Shown: positions 34,546-44,270 of the stretch, in pieces
Layout: each line of letters opens with the position of its first letter
Numbering within the stretch: the first letter of the stretch is position 1
Origin: Candidatus Sumerlaeota bacterium
Lineage (GTDB): Bacteria; Sumerlaeota; Sumerlaeia; JAFGJS01
NCBI GenBank assembly: GCA_016928995.1
Contig: JAFGJS010000054.1
Span: 62,001 to 126,000 of the forward strand
DNA length: 64,000 nucleotides
Direction of reading: 5' to 3'
Made by a program: the position numbers and the translations under genes
Notes under the pieces: generated by a model
The model's input: only the letters and a program-made list of their open reading frames with translations
Database searches by the model: none
Told to the model about the DNA's origin: nothing

Positions 34546-34594
34546 CAGCTGTGCTGCGTCGTTGCACAAAGCAATAAATAAAAGGTTAAACGAA

Positions 34595-35911
34595 ATGTCA
34601 AAAATGGAAGTCGCAAAATATATCGAGCCTTACGTCGAGGCGTATCGGCGGCTGGCCGCGGAACCGGAACTCTGGCTGAAGGAGATGCGCGAAGCGGCGA
34701 TCACTCAATTCGCGCTGATTGGTTTTCCGGAGACGCGCCAGGAAAATTGGCGTCATACGGAGCTGAGCCGCCTGACCGGTTACACTTTCGCCACGGCGCG
34801 GGATTATCCGCTGGATGACGCGGACATCGCTGAAATTCAGTCGCATTATCACGACATCGACGGCGGCGCGCGGCTGGTGTTCGTCAACGGCTGGCTGCAT
34901 GACGAACTTTCCACGCTCGGACGCCTGCCGGACGCGGTTGTAATCAGCAGTTTGAGCAACGCGCGCGAGGCGCTGGGCGCTGAAATCGACGAACACCTGG
35001 CGAATTACGCCTGCTACGACCGGCACGCCTTCATCCAACTGAACACGGCGTTCATGACCGATGGATTGTTCCTGAAAATTCCGGATGGCGTGGAGCTGGA
35101 GCCGCCGGTTCAGTTGATTTTCTACAGCAAGAGCGAGGATGCGCCGTCGATCAATCATCCCCGCAATCTGATCATCCTTGGAAAGAGCGCCAGGGCGACG
35201 GTTGTCGAAACATACATCGGCTCGCCAGACGCCGTTTATCTGGCGAATCCCGTGACGGAGATCGACCTCGCGGAAAACGCCGCCCTGGATCATTATAAGA
35301 TTCAGCTCGAGTCCGGCGCGGCGTTTCATATGGCGACGATTCAAGCGCGTCAGGCGCGCGACAGCCGCATGCGTCAGACGGCGATCAACAATGGCGCATT
35401 GATCATGCGCAACGACCTCGGTTCGGTGATGATCGGCGAAGGCGGCGACTGCAAGTTCTTCGGGCTTTATCTGCCCCAGGGCGAGCAGCACATGGACACG
35501 CATTCCCGGTTGGATCACGCCGCGCCGCATTGCACGAGCACCGAGCTCTATAAGGGCGTGCTGGACGACCGGGCTACTGGCGTCTTCAACGGCAAGATCG
35601 ACGTGCGGCGCGGCGCGCAGAAAACCGACGCCGTGCAAAGCAATCATGCGCTGTTGCTGACCGACGAGGCGCGCGTGAATGCGCGGCCGCAATTGGAGAT
35701 CTACGCCGACGACGTGAAATGCACGCATGGCGCCACGGCGGGCGAGCCGGACACGGATGCGTTGTATTATTTGCAGACCAGAGGCATTGACAAGGAAACG
35801 GCAAAGGCGATGATTATCGCGGCGTTTGCGTCCGAAATCATCGAGGAAATCGCGGTCGATGCAGTCCGCGAGCGCATCCAGCAAATTGTGTGGGACCGCT
35901 TTTTGCCATAA
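34595..35911 (+). CDS. sufD: Fe-S cluster assembly protein SufD
   Basis: 438 aa from the ATG at 34595 (MSKMEVAKYIEPYVEAYRRL) with AAAGG nearby; the earlier in-frame ATG lies inside the inverted repeat. SufD is the SufB paralogue of the SufBCD scaffold. Visible: LVFVNGWLHDELSTLG, the beta-helix core LIILGKSARATVVETYIG, GEQHMDTHSRLDHAAPHCTS, GKIDVRRGAQKTDAVQSNHA and the family end DALYYLQTRGIDKETAKAMI then AFASEIIEEI. The N-terminal helices are as expected. Follows sufC by 223 bases that include the inverted repeat. Confidence 0.96.
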   Translation: MSKMEVAKYIEPYVEAYRRLAAEPELWLKEMREAAITQFALIGFPETRQENWRHTELSRLTGYTFATARDYPLDDADIAEIQSHYHDIDGGARLVFVNGWLHDELSTLGRLPDAVVISSLSNAREALGAEIDEHLANYACYDRHAFIQLNTAFMTDGLFLKIPDGVELEPPVQLIFYSKSEDAPSINHPRNLIILGKSARATVVETYIGSPDAVYLANPVTEIDLAENAALDHYKIQLESGAAFHMATIQARQARDSRMRQTAINNGALIMRNDLGSVMIGEGGDCKFFGLYLPQGEQHMDTHSRLDHAAPHCTSTELYKGVLDDRATGVFNGKIDVRRGAQKTDAVQSNHALLLTDEARVNARPQLEIYADDVKCTHGATAGEPDTDALYYLQTRGIDKETAKAMIIAAFASEIIEEIAVDAVRERIQQIVWDRFLP

Positions 35912-36025
35912 GGATATGAATGAACCACAGAGGACGCAGAGGATTTTTTTTGACAGGATGAACAGGATTGGCAGGATTTTTCGTCACGATGTTCATAAGG
36001 ATGCGGACAAGATTTTTGAGAGATG

Positions 36026-36185
36026 CTTGCTTTGTTGAAAAGCTGTTTTCGTACTCGTACTCAACGTAGCGGCACTCGTACTCGATTTTATCGTTATCTC
36101 GCTCGTTTGAAACTGATTTTCGAGAACGAGGACGAGAACGAGAACGAGACAGAGCGAGATATCCCAAGGTTTTCAACAAAGCAAG
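36026..36185 (-). repeat. Dispersed GTTGAAAACC-type repeat, copy D
   Basis: The best-preserved ends: CTTGCTTTGTTGAAAA (36026-36041) and TTTTCAACAAAGCAAG (36170-36185) are a perfect 16-base inverted repeat. Read on the minus strand the order matches copy A: GTTGAAAACCTTGGGATATC, CTCGTTCTCG tract, core GAAAATCAGTTTCAAACGAG, then CGAGTACGAGTGCCGCTACG. It sits between sufD and sufS. Confidence 0.85.
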
Positions 36186-36306
36186 AGATGCTTTAAATAC
36201 TTTTTGTGCATGTTAGTAGTGACAAACTATTAAAAGCTGGTTCTCTGTGATCTCTGTGCGCTCTGTGGTGAAATAATATCGCCCCATTGAATTTGGGAGT
36301 TCGAAC

Positions 36307-37572
36307 ATGAGCACTGCGAATATTTACAAAATTATGGACGACCCGAATTCGCTCGATATCGACGTGGAGCGGGTGCGGCGCGATTTCCCCATGCTTTCGC
36401 AACGGGTGCACGGCGTGCCGTTAGTGTATCTGGACAATGCGGCATCCACGCATAAGCCGACGCTGGTGATCGACGCGATCCGGCGGGTGTATGAGCAGGA
36501 TTACTCGAACATTCATCGCGGCGTGCACGAGCTCAGCCAGCGCCTGACCATGCAATACGAGGAGGCGCGGGAAAAGATCCGCGTGTTTCTCAACGCCCGC
36601 AGCCGCGCGGAGATCGTCTTCACTTATGGCACGACGGACAGCATCAACCTTGTGGCGCAGACCTTCGGCCGGGCCAACATCGGTAAGGGCGATGAGATTC
36701 TGATTTCTGAAATGGAGCATCACAGCAATATCGTGCCGTGGCAGCTGCTGTGCGAACAAACCGGCGCGACGCTGAAGGTGATTCCCTTCAACGACCAGGG
36801 CAACCTGGCGATGAGCGACGTGGAGGCGTTGCTCAGCGAACGCACGAAGCTCGTCGCGCTCGTGCATGTGTCCAACGCCCTCGGCACGATCAATCCCATC
36901 GGTCCGATCATCAAACTGGCCCACGACGCCGGCGCGAAAGTGCTGGTGGACGGCGCGCAGGCCGTGGCGCACATGAAGACAGACGTGCAGAAATCGGACG
37001 TGGATTTCTACGCCTTTTCCGGGCATAAGGTTTTCGGGCCGACCGGCATCGGCGTGCTGTACGGCAAGGAAGACCTGCTTGAGGCGATGCCGCCCTGGCG
37101 CGGCGGCGGCGATATGATCCGCACCGTCACGTTCGAAAAAACCACCTACGCCGATCTGCCATACAAGTTCGAAGCGGGCACGCCGAACATCGCCGGCGGC
37201 ATCGGTCTGGGGGCGGCCATCGACTATGTGCACGACATTGGCCTGAAGCACATCAATCATTATGAGAATTCGCTGCTGGCATACATGACGCGTCAATTGC
37301 TCAACGTGGAATGGCTGAAGATCATCGGCAACGCGCCGTGCAAGTCCGGCGCGATTTCATTCATGATCGAAGGCGTGCACCATAACGATCTGGGCCAGTA
37401 TATCGACCACCTGGGCGTGGCGATCCGCACCGGCCATCATTGCGCGCAGCCGGTCATGCAGCATTACGGCGTCACCGGCACGGCGCGCGCTTCGCTGGCG
37501 TTTTACAACAATACCCAGGACATTGATCGCTTCATCGAAGCCCTCGAGAAGGCGAAGAAATTCCTTCTATAG
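36307..37572 (+). CDS. sufS: Cysteine desulfurase SufS
   Basis: 421 aa. SufS takes sulfur from cysteine using pyridoxal phosphate. The lysine is K241 in AFSGHKVFGPTGIG, and the active-site cysteine is C379 in RTGHHCAQPVM, with the short RTGHHC loop of class II (SufS) enzymes rather than the longer loop of IscS. The aldimine aspartate segment KVLVDGAQAVAHM is also present. SufS normally needs SufE or SufU; neither is visible next to it, and the FeS locus ends here. A 70-base gap with a hairpin follows. Preceded by copy D of the repeat and a CACAGAG-type segment. Confidence 0.96.
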   Translation: MSTANIYKIMDDPNSLDIDVERVRRDFPMLSQRVHGVPLVYLDNAASTHKPTLVIDAIRRVYEQDYSNIHRGVHELSQRLTMQYEEAREKIRVFLNARSRAEIVFTYGTTDSINLVAQTFGRANIGKGDEILISEMEHHSNIVPWQLLCEQTGATLKVIPFNDQGNLAMSDVEALLSERTKLVALVHVSNALGTINPIGPIIKLAHDAGAKVLVDGAQAVAHMKTDVQKSDVDFYAFSGHKVFGPTGIGVLYGKEDLLEAMPPWRGGGDMIRTVTFEKTTYADLPYKFEAGTPNIAGGIGLGAAIDYVHDIGLKHINHYENSLLAYMTRQLLNVEWLKIIGNAPCKSGAISFMIEGVHHNDLGQYIDHLGVAIRTGHHCAQPVMQHYGVTGTARASLAFYNNTQDIDRFIEALEKAKKFLL

Positions 37573-37606
37573 TATCTATCAAAGTTCTTGCGTATTGGTC
37601 AGCGGT

Positions 37607-37640
37607 CACAGCCGAGGGCGGCTGTGCCACATTTTTCAGA
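37607..37640 (+). terminator. Hairpin after sufS, possible terminator
   Basis: CACAGCC (37607-37613) pairs with GGCTGTG (37620-37626) around GAGGGC, followed after five bases by ATTTTT. The convergent gene at 37695 is close. The same GGTCACAGCCGAG sequence type occurs near 25533, so it may also be a dispersed palindrome. Confidence 0.45.
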
Positions 37641-37694
37641 AAGCGCTATTTCTTTCGAGAACCGTTCCAGGTCTTACGGGGCAAACAGAAGCTG

Positions 37695-40600
37695 CTATGA
37701 CTTCGGTGTTCGGCCGAAAATCACGGGCGAAGAATCGTCACGGCCTGCGGGGGAGAAAGAGGGCGCATCGGAGGATTGGATTTTGACCGCCATGTCGCGG
37801 ATCATACGCGGCAGTTCGATCGTCATGCGCCCTCCGCGGCATTCCGCGCCCCTCGTTTCGATCTTGCCGTAATACCATGTGTCCCAAAATTCAAGGGTGT
37901 AATGACCGTCGCGCAACTCGCTGTCGAAAATGAATTCGGCGTTGTCCACGGGCGGATTGAACAGCATGGCGTCTTGATCTCCGGTGAACATCCAGGGCGC
38001 TTCATAGAACTTGTCCACGATGTCTTTATTATGGAACCATAGGAAAGCCGTATGCTGGCCCGTGCGGCTCATGCAGTAAATGCCATTGGCGTTGTTCACG
38101 GGCTGGCGATACATGTACTTCCATTCCTGTTCGCGCAGGTCGACGCCCTCGATATAGTCGGCGAAAATTTTCAATTGCTCGTCGAGTTTTTCCTGGAAAA
38201 TCAAATTCCACCACCACGGCATCGGCGCGCCGGAGGCCGGCATGTGCCAGACGATCCAGGGGCCGTTGTGGAGTTGCAGTTTGAGATGCGGGATCGATGT
38301 GCCTTTGGGGTGTCCGCCGTACTCCTCGATGATCCTGGGCTTGTCGACGCTGGACAGGAAGTAAAGGCGTTTGAACATGACGCTGCTGAAGTCGTCGACC
38401 GTATAGGCCGCGGCCTGGGTGTATGTGATGTCGTCCAGTTGCCAGGTTTGAATATCGCCCGCGTCTTTCACGAATTCGGTGGAGATCAGATGGCGGTCCT
38501 GGTCGATTTCGCGGAGATATCCGGCCATTTCCTTGTGCCAGTTGGCGCGGATGTTTGGATTCGGATTGGTCGTGTCGTTCTCGATCCACAGCGTGTAGCC
38601 GAAAAGATTAGGATAAGCGCCCCAGCGCGCGGCCACATAACGATGGCGCCGTTTGAAGAGATCGCGCGTTTTCTGGTCGGTCATCGCTTCGGTGTAATGC
38701 TTGAGCCACCCGCCGTTTTCAACGCGATAGGGATTGTTGGTCCACTGGTCGTCCCAGCGTTGGGTGAACGGACCGTGGTGGTTGAGGGCGAGCTCGATCA
38801 TGATGTCTTTCCGCAGCGCCGCCTCCATCAGATAATCCAGTTCCCAGGCGCGTTGCATGCTGTAGCGTCCGACGCCGTGGAAGGTCGGGTATTCCTTGTA
38901 CCATTCCAGGCCGCACCACCACGCGGTCATCCAGACGCGCCCCATGTCGATCTTGTTGCGCTGCATCTGCTGAAAGAAATCGTCGTAAAGATAGGTGCCA
39001 GTTTTGGGGTTCAGATAAGTGAAATTTTTCAGGTCGTAGAACGTGCGGTTGTCGCGCGGCCAGCAAAGATTGATCGCCATCGGGTAGTAAAACTCGCCGT
39101 TGCTGAACGCGAAGTATTCGGGGTGCTCCGGATCGGACTTCAGATAACCGCGAGCATACTCCGAGGGATGAACATCCAGCTCGCAGTATGAGGTGTCGAG
39201 CGCGTCGCCATACCGGTCGCTGCCCGTAAGGCGCCAGCGATATTGCCCTGGCTCGTCCGGCATGAATCGCACAGCCCACTGCGGCGTTCCGATCGCCCGC
39301 AAGACTTCGGCGTTGTTGCGAAAGTTGCGGACGTAGTCCTGCTTATAAAACGCAGGGAGGCGGGTCGTCTTTCCGGACGGCGCGATAAACTCCGCCATCA
39401 GGTCGATTTCATCCGGATCGAAAGGATTGTCGTATTCGCGATTGAGCGTGAAGTTCGCTTCGTACACCTGATTGCACAGCGCGTCGTCCGGGGCGTCCAG
39501 GGAGGCGAGCGTGAAATTCCCCAACGGAGCTTCGCCTCCAGGGGTGGCGCTCATCAGCGAGGCGCCCTGCACATAGCTATCTCCGGTGTAAACCTTCACT
39601 CCGATCTCGCGGACACGCCGCAATTGCCATCGCCCCCAGACGTCTTCTTGATGCCGGCCTCTCCATGGTTTGGACAGCGAAGCGTGCATATGCAGCGTCG
39701 ATCCCTTCAGGTGGCTTGAATCGGGTTCGGCTTGAAACCATTCTCCGTCGTTCACCTTGATGTAGATCATCGGGCGGATCGACTTCATCGAATTCGGGGG
39801 AATGCCTTCAAGGAACAGCTCAAGATTCACATATTGATAGGCGAACCAATCTTCTTCGATCTTGATTTCATTCGCTACGGCGGAGCTGTCGAGACGGATC
39901 TCCCGCTGAGAGAGCTGCTCCGGCAATCCCATCCAGATCGGGATGACGATCGTGGCGATCCCCAGCAGCAGCAGGCCAATACAGAACGGCAGCACGGTCC
40001 ATGCCGGTCCGAGCGAGGATTCATTCGCATAGGCGCCGTGGAATCCCTGCTCATGTTTGCGTCCGAACAACGTGGAGAGTCCGTGCGGCGTTTTCATCCA
40101 TTGGAACGGCGCCCAGAAAAACTGAAGGAATCCGCGCCATGCGCCCCAGCTCATCAAGAGCCAGTAAATCGGCATGAACAAACCGGGAAACAGCATGCGG
40201 TAATACTGGCGCCGCAAGCCGGCGATGAGATGAATCAGCACAAAGAAGCCATTGAGCAGCATAAGCAACAGCGCGCCGGCGAAAAGCCATGCCGTCCAGG
40301 GCCGGCTGGGATCGAACAACTCCCATTCCCAGGTCAGCCATGCCCCGATCACCACCCAACAAATGGGCATGACGATCATCGAGTACACCTGGCCGCCGAT
40401 CACCGCGAGCAGCAGGAGAAATTCCCATGGTCCGAGCGTCAGCATCGACTTCAGCGGTGAACGGGTATGGATCAGCAGCGTCTGCCAGTAGCCCTTGATC
40501 CAGCGCGAACGCTGGCGCAGCCATGGACGCAGCTTGCAGCAGGCTTCTTCCCACGTCGTGGAATCCAGAATGCGGATGTCGCGGCGGGCGAGGCTTAACC

Positions 40601-41432
40601 GAATGCCCAGATCACAATCCTCGGTCACATTGTACGCGTCCCAGCCCCCCAGCGTCTTCAGGGCTGAAGTGCGAAAATGATTCGATGTGCCACCAAGCGG
40701 GATCGGCGAGCGCAGGGCGTGCAGACCGGGAAGATACAGGTCGAACCACGCGGAGTATTCCAGCGTGAACCACTTCGCCAGCAGATTCTGATGGCCGTTG
40801 TAATAATTCAGCTTGGCCTGCAGGCAGTCCACCTTGTCCGGAAGTTTCCGGAAGGCGCAGATGGCTTTTTTCAGCTGATCGGGCTCCGGCCGGTCTTCGG
40901 CGTCGAAGATGACAAGAAACTCGCCGCGTGCGCGCTCCAGGCCGTAATTGCAGGCGCGCGGTTTGGTTTTGGGATAGCCTTCCGGCACGATGACGATTTC
41001 GATGCTTGGCGGCAGCTGCTGCGCCCGCGCGGCGCGCAAGGTGGCTTCGTCGTCCTGCTCCAACAGCAATTTGATGTCCAACTTGTCCTGCGGATAGTCC
41101 AGGCGCTTCATGGCCTGTACGAAATCGCCGACGACTTCCGGCTCGCGATACATCGGCGCCAGGATGGTGTAAACCGGCAGCGTGGACTCGTCGAGCGCGG
41201 CGAGCTCCTCCGCCGAACACGAGACGGTGAAGCGACGGAACTGACCGATGAAGACGGCGATAACTTTAATCAGGATGATAATGGAAAAAAACGTGAGGGT
41301 GGTGATGTTCCAAAATTGGATAAACGCTTTCAGGCTCAGGCTTGCCTGTACGACAAGTCCAATGATGATGCCGATGAAAACACTACGCTGCCAGGGCCGC
41401 CAAGGATGTTTGGCTTCGTCGAAAAATTTCAC
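37695..41432 (-). CDS. Membrane glycosyltransferase 2 fused to a DUF5060-like/glycoside hydrolase domain
   Basis: 1245 aa. Residues 1-70 hold two membrane helices. Residues about 85-320 are a CESA-type GT2: LAPMYREPE, EQDDEATL, DAED (177-180), GTSNHFRTSAL, TED (270-272) and QRSRW (307-311), so processive or bacteriohopane-like transfer at the membrane is plausible. Membrane helices follow (about 335-500). Residues about 655-760 resemble DUF5060 (EANFTLNREYDNPFDPDEID), and about 770-1160 a TIM-barrel glycoside hydrolase with YFAFSNGEFYYPMAIN, GYTLWIEND (Glu951) and IIEEYGGHP (second Glu). The enzyme could make and trim or bind the same polymer. GT and GH in one chain is rare. Stop at 37695 convergent with sufS. 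Confidence 0.85.
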   Translation of the reverse strand: MKFFDEAKHPWRPWQRSVFIGIIIGLVVQASLSLKAFIQFWNITTLTFFSIIILIKVIAVFIGQFRRFTVSCSAEELAALDESTLPVYTILAPMYREPEVVGDFVQAMKRLDYPQDKLDIKLLLEQDDEATLRAARAQQLPPSIEIVIVPEGYPKTKPRACNYGLERARGEFLVIFDAEDRPEPDQLKKAICAFRKLPDKVDCLQAKLNYYNGHQNLLAKWFTLEYSAWFDLYLPGLHALRSPIPLGGTSNHFRTSALKTLGGWDAYNVTEDCDLGIRLSLARRDIRILDSTTWEEACCKLRPWLRQRSRWIKGYWQTLLIHTRSPLKSMLTLGPWEFLLLLAVIGGQVYSMIVMPICWVVIGAWLTWEWELFDPSRPWTAWLFAGALLLMLLNGFFVLIHLIAGLRRQYYRMLFPGLFMPIYWLLMSWGAWRGFLQFFWAPFQWMKTPHGLSTLFGRKHEQGFHGAYANESSLGPAWTVLPFCIGLLLLGIATIVIPIWMGLPEQLSQREIRLDSSAVANEIKIEEDWFAYQYVNLELFLEGIPPNSMKSIRPMIYIKVNDGEWFQAEPDSSHLKGSTLHMHASLSKPWRGRHQEDVWGRWQLRRVREIGVKVYTGDSYVQGASLMSATPGGEAPLGNFTLASLDAPDDALCNQVYEANFTLNREYDNPFDPDEIDLMAEFIAPSGKTTRLPAFYKQDYVRNFRNNAEVLRAIGTPQWAVRFMPDEPGQYRWRLTGSDRYGDALDTSYCELDVHPSEYARGYLKSDPEHPEYFAFSNGEFYYPMAINLCWPRDNRTFYDLKNFTYLNPKTGTYLYDDFFQQMQRNKIDMGRVWMTAWWCGLEWYKEYPTFHGVGRYSMQRAWELDYLMEAALRKDIMIELALNHHGPFTQRWDDQWTNNPYRVENGGWLKHYTEAMTDQKTRDLFKRRHRYVAARWGAYPNLFGYTLWIENDTTNPNPNIRANWHKEMAGYLREIDQDRHLISTEFVKDAGDIQTWQLDDITYTQAAAYTVDDFSSVMFKRLYFLSSVDKPRIIEEYGGHPKGTSIPHLKLQLHNGPWIVWHMPASGAPMPWWWNLIFQEKLDEQLKIFADYIEGVDLREQEWKYMYRQPVNNANGIYCMSRTGQHTAFLWFHNKDIVDKFYEAPWMFTGDQDAMLFNPPVDNAEFIFDSELRDGHYTLEFWDTWYYGKIETRGAECRGGRMTIELPRMIRDMAVKIQSSDAPSFSPAGRDDSSPVIFGRTPKS

Positions 41433-41695
41433 CTGTACGCGCCTATGCTGTTGAGAAAATCAAACCCGTTTTTAACAATTAACGGGGCGGCTGTCAAGAG
41501 GCCGTATTCACGGGCAAAGATGAAAAGACAGCCGCCCCGTTCCTCGCGTAAGGTACCATACTTAACTCAGCTTATCGTCAAAAAGTTTGGCCAGCGGTAA
41601 AAAAAACATGATTTATTTTTCAGGTTGCGCACATTGCCCGGTTTTGTTTCGCTGGAGCCTGATTGCGGCGAAATTGACGGAGGATCCGAGCAAGC

Positions 41696-42796
41696 GTGAA
41701 AACGGCCCTGATTCAGGATTGGCTGAACGGCATGCGCGGCGGGGAAAAGGTGCTGGAGGAGCTCATCGCGCTCTATCCCGGCGCGGATGTGTTTACCTTG
41801 TTTTACGAGCCGGACCGCATCAGCGCAACGATCAACGCGCAACGGGTGATCGTCTCGCCGTTGCAGCGTCTGCCGTTGGCCCGCACGCATTACCGCTATT
41901 ACCTCCCGCTGTTTCCCTGGGGCGTGGAGCGTTTTGATCTGCGCGGTTACGACCTGATTATCTCTTCGAGCCACTGCGCGGCCAAGGGTGTGCGCGTGCC
42001 TAGAGGCATTCCGCATCTCTGCTATTGCCATTCGCCGATGCGCTATGTCTGGGATATGTACGATGCCTATTTTGGCGGGCGCAATCGCTGGAAGCCGGGC
42101 GGTTTGGTTATGCCGCTGTTTCGCGGCCGCTTGCAGCGCTGGGACGTGCGCACGGCCCGGTCGGTCGATCAATTCATTTGCAACAGCCGGCATATCGCGA
42201 ACAAAATCAAACAATTCTACGGCCGCGAGGCCATTGTCTGCAATCCGCCGGTGGATCTGGAGAAATTCTCCATCGCCCCGGACGGCCCGGAGGATTATTT
42301 TCTGGCGGTCTCCGCGCTCGTACCGTATAAACGGATCGATCTGGCCGTGGCGGCCTGCAACCGGCTGCAGCGGCGGTTGATCGTGGCCGGACGCGGGCCG
42401 GAGGCGCAACGGATCCGGGCGCTCGCCGGACCGACCGTCGAGGTGCGCGACTGGGTGAGCGACGAAGAGCTGGTGCGGCTGTATCAACGCTGCCAGGCCT
42501 TCCTCATGCCCGGTCCGGAGGACTTCGGCATCACACCCCTGGAGGCCATGGCTTGCGGACGGCCGGTGATCGCCTTGGCCGAAGGCGGCGCGCTGGAGAC
42601 CGTCGTCGCTGGCAAGACCGGCGAATTTCATAAGGAGCAGACAACGGAGAGTTTGCTGGAAGTTCTGAAAGCGTTCGATTCCGGAAAATACGATCCGGAC
42701 GCCATCCGCGCCCACGCCATGACTTTCGGCCAGGAGCGCTTCAGGGAAGAGATGCGGCAGATCATCGATCAATGCCTCAAGAATACGACGCGATGA
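41696..42796 (+). CDS. GT4-type (GT-B) glycosyltransferase
   Basis: 366 aa starting at a GTG (MKTALIQDWLNGMRGGEKVL) with GGAGGATCC upstream. GT-B family 4: the N-terminal GGEK loop, HLCYCHSPMRYVWDMYD acceptor-side segment typical of GT4 enzymes of exopolysaccharide clusters, a FICNSRHIANKI linker, DYFLAVSALVPYKRIDLAV (donor domain), and the EX7E sugar-nucleotide motif in MPGPEDFGITPLEAMACGRP. Probably transfers a sugar, often mannose, to a lipid-linked intermediate. It starts a plus-strand set with the membrane protein and the initiating sugar-phosphate transferase. The donor is not predictable from sequence alone. Confidence 0.92.
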   Translation: MKTALIQDWLNGMRGGEKVLEELIALYPGADVFTLFYEPDRISATINAQRVIVSPLQRLPLARTHYRYYLPLFPWGVERFDLRGYDLIISSSHCAAKGVRVPRGIPHLCYCHSPMRYVWDMYDAYFGGRNRWKPGGLVMPLFRGRLQRWDVRTARSVDQFICNSRHIANKIKQFYGREAIVCNPPVDLEKFSIAPDGPEDYFLAVSALVPYKRIDLAVAACNRLQRRLIVAGRGPEAQRIRALAGPTVEVRDWVSDEELVRLYQRCQAFLMPGPEDFGITPLEAMACGRPVIALAEGGALETVVAGKTGEFHKEQTTESLLEVLKAFDSGKYDPDAIRAHAMTFGQERFREEMRQIIDQCLKNTTR

Positions 42797-42872
42797 AACA
42801 TATCAAAAATCAAAAAAACTCGGAACTTCTTGCAGCAGATTCCTGCATAAATCTGGGCGGTGTATATATTCA

Positions 42873-44267
42873 ATGGCTTTTTCTCTTCGAACGATGACTA
42901 AAGCGACAAGCATGCCGGGGAAACTGATGCAATGGCGAGCTGCGTCTGACAATCACGCAGAGGAGGCGCCTGCTGGCTTGCGTTTGATGCATCCGTGTGA
43001 AAACTGGGCCGCGATGGGTTTGTTCGCGGTCGTCGCGCTGGCGCTGAATTCCTTTTATCTGCGTTACAGTCTTCCTCTGGTCGAAGACACGGAGGTGTTG
43101 TTTGGCGCGGCGCTGAATGGGCAGTTTGAGTTTTTTAAGGAATATGCGGGATATATTGCCATCCCGCCCAGAGTATTTTGTCTGATCTGCCAGGTCTTGC
43201 CCGTTATGCTGATCCCGAAGGCTTATGTCTTCATCGCCACAATGTGCAACGCCTTGTGCGCGATGTCGTTTTACCTGCAAATGGCGCATTGGATGCGTTG
43301 CTCCCGCCGTTCCGCCGTGGCGTTTTCCTTGCTGTACCTGTTCATGTCGAGCGGATGCATCACGTCCTACAACCTGATGTACTGCATCTGGCCGTTATCG
43401 CTGGCCGCGATCAATCTTTCGCTGATCTTGCCTCAACTCAAAGGCTGGCGCTGGTGGGCGCTGGCGGCGCTGATCGTCTTCGCCGGAATATCGTCGAATC
43501 CCCTTTGCGTCATTCTCCCCGCCGGCGCGGCGGTGTATGCGGTCATGGAGTGCGCCAGGGCAAACTGGAAAAACGCGGCAAGGTATGCTTTTTTCGCCGT
43601 GATTCAAATCGTGGTTTTATTGGCCATCATTGAATCGCCGCCCGTGACGGTCCTGACCTATACGGATGTCGTCAAAAGGGCTGTTGATGCGATGTATCTG
43701 ATCCTGGCGCGCGTCATCTCTCCCGTTTCCGGCGCCATCCATCCGCTGGATTTACAGTTCGTGTTTTTAACGTCCGGTTTTGCGCTGGGCTTCCTGTTTG
43801 TGATGCTCTCCAAGGATCGCAGCCGCCACATACAGTATTACATTTTTGCTGCCATCATCTGCGTGTTCACGTTTCTGCTATGCCTCACCAACCGGTACAA
43901 TATCTATTATCCGGAAATGATGCATGATGCGGCGCGGGGGAACAGGTATGTCTATATTCAGTTTTTTTTGTTTCTCGAGCTGCTCTGGATCGCGATCCTG
44001 CTGATTCGAAAATCCTTGCCGCGATACGCCGTTCTTGCTTTATTTGTCGCGCACCTTTGCGGTCCGATTTTGTATTATCCGGCTTTGGTGCAAACGTATG
44101 GCGAGCTGGATTATAACGGCGGGGACGATTGGATCGACCGCAGCAACAGATATAACGACGTGCTTGAAAGTTACGTCCGGCGGATCAATCAAAACGGCGA
44201 AGCGAGCGAATTTTACTTGTCGGGATACTGGCGGGATCGAGTCTATAAATTGGTGAAGAAAGACTGA
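42873..44267 (+). CDS. Polytopic membrane protein of a polysaccharide cluster
   Basis: 464 aa. About ten hydrophobic segments (for example WAAMGLFAVVALALNSFYLR, LYLFMSSGCITSYNLMYCIW, GFALGFLFVMLSK, HIQYYIFAAIICVFTFLLCL). The pattern of alternating helices, a VEDTEV acidic loop after the first helix and a soluble C-terminal tail resembles GT-C-type or O-antigen-related membrane proteins, but I see no motif that proves a transferase. It lies between a GT4 enzyme and the initiating sugar-phosphate transferase, with only three bases to the latter, so a role in polysaccharide assembly or lipid-linked sugar transfer is likely. Confidence 0.7.
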   Translation: MAFSLRTMTKATSMPGKLMQWRAASDNHAEEAPAGLRLMHPCENWAAMGLFAVVALALNSFYLRYSLPLVEDTEVLFGAALNGQFEFFKEYAGYIAIPPRVFCLICQVLPVMLIPKAYVFIATMCNALCAMSFYLQMAHWMRCSRRSAVAFSLLYLFMSSGCITSYNLMYCIWPLSLAAINLSLILPQLKGWRWWALAALIVFAGISSNPLCVILPAGAAVYAVMECARANWKNAARYAFFAVIQIVVLLAIIESPPVTVLTYTDVVKRAVDAMYLILARVISPVSGAIHPLDLQFVFLTSGFALGFLFVMLSKDRSRHIQYYIFAAIICVFTFLLCLTNRYNIYYPEMMHDAARGNRYVYIQFFLFLELLWIAILLIRKSLPRYAVLALFVAHLCGPILYYPALVQTYGELDYNGGDDWIDRSNRYNDVLESYVRRINQNGEASEFYLSGYWRDRVYKLVKKD

Positions 44268-44270
44268 CGC

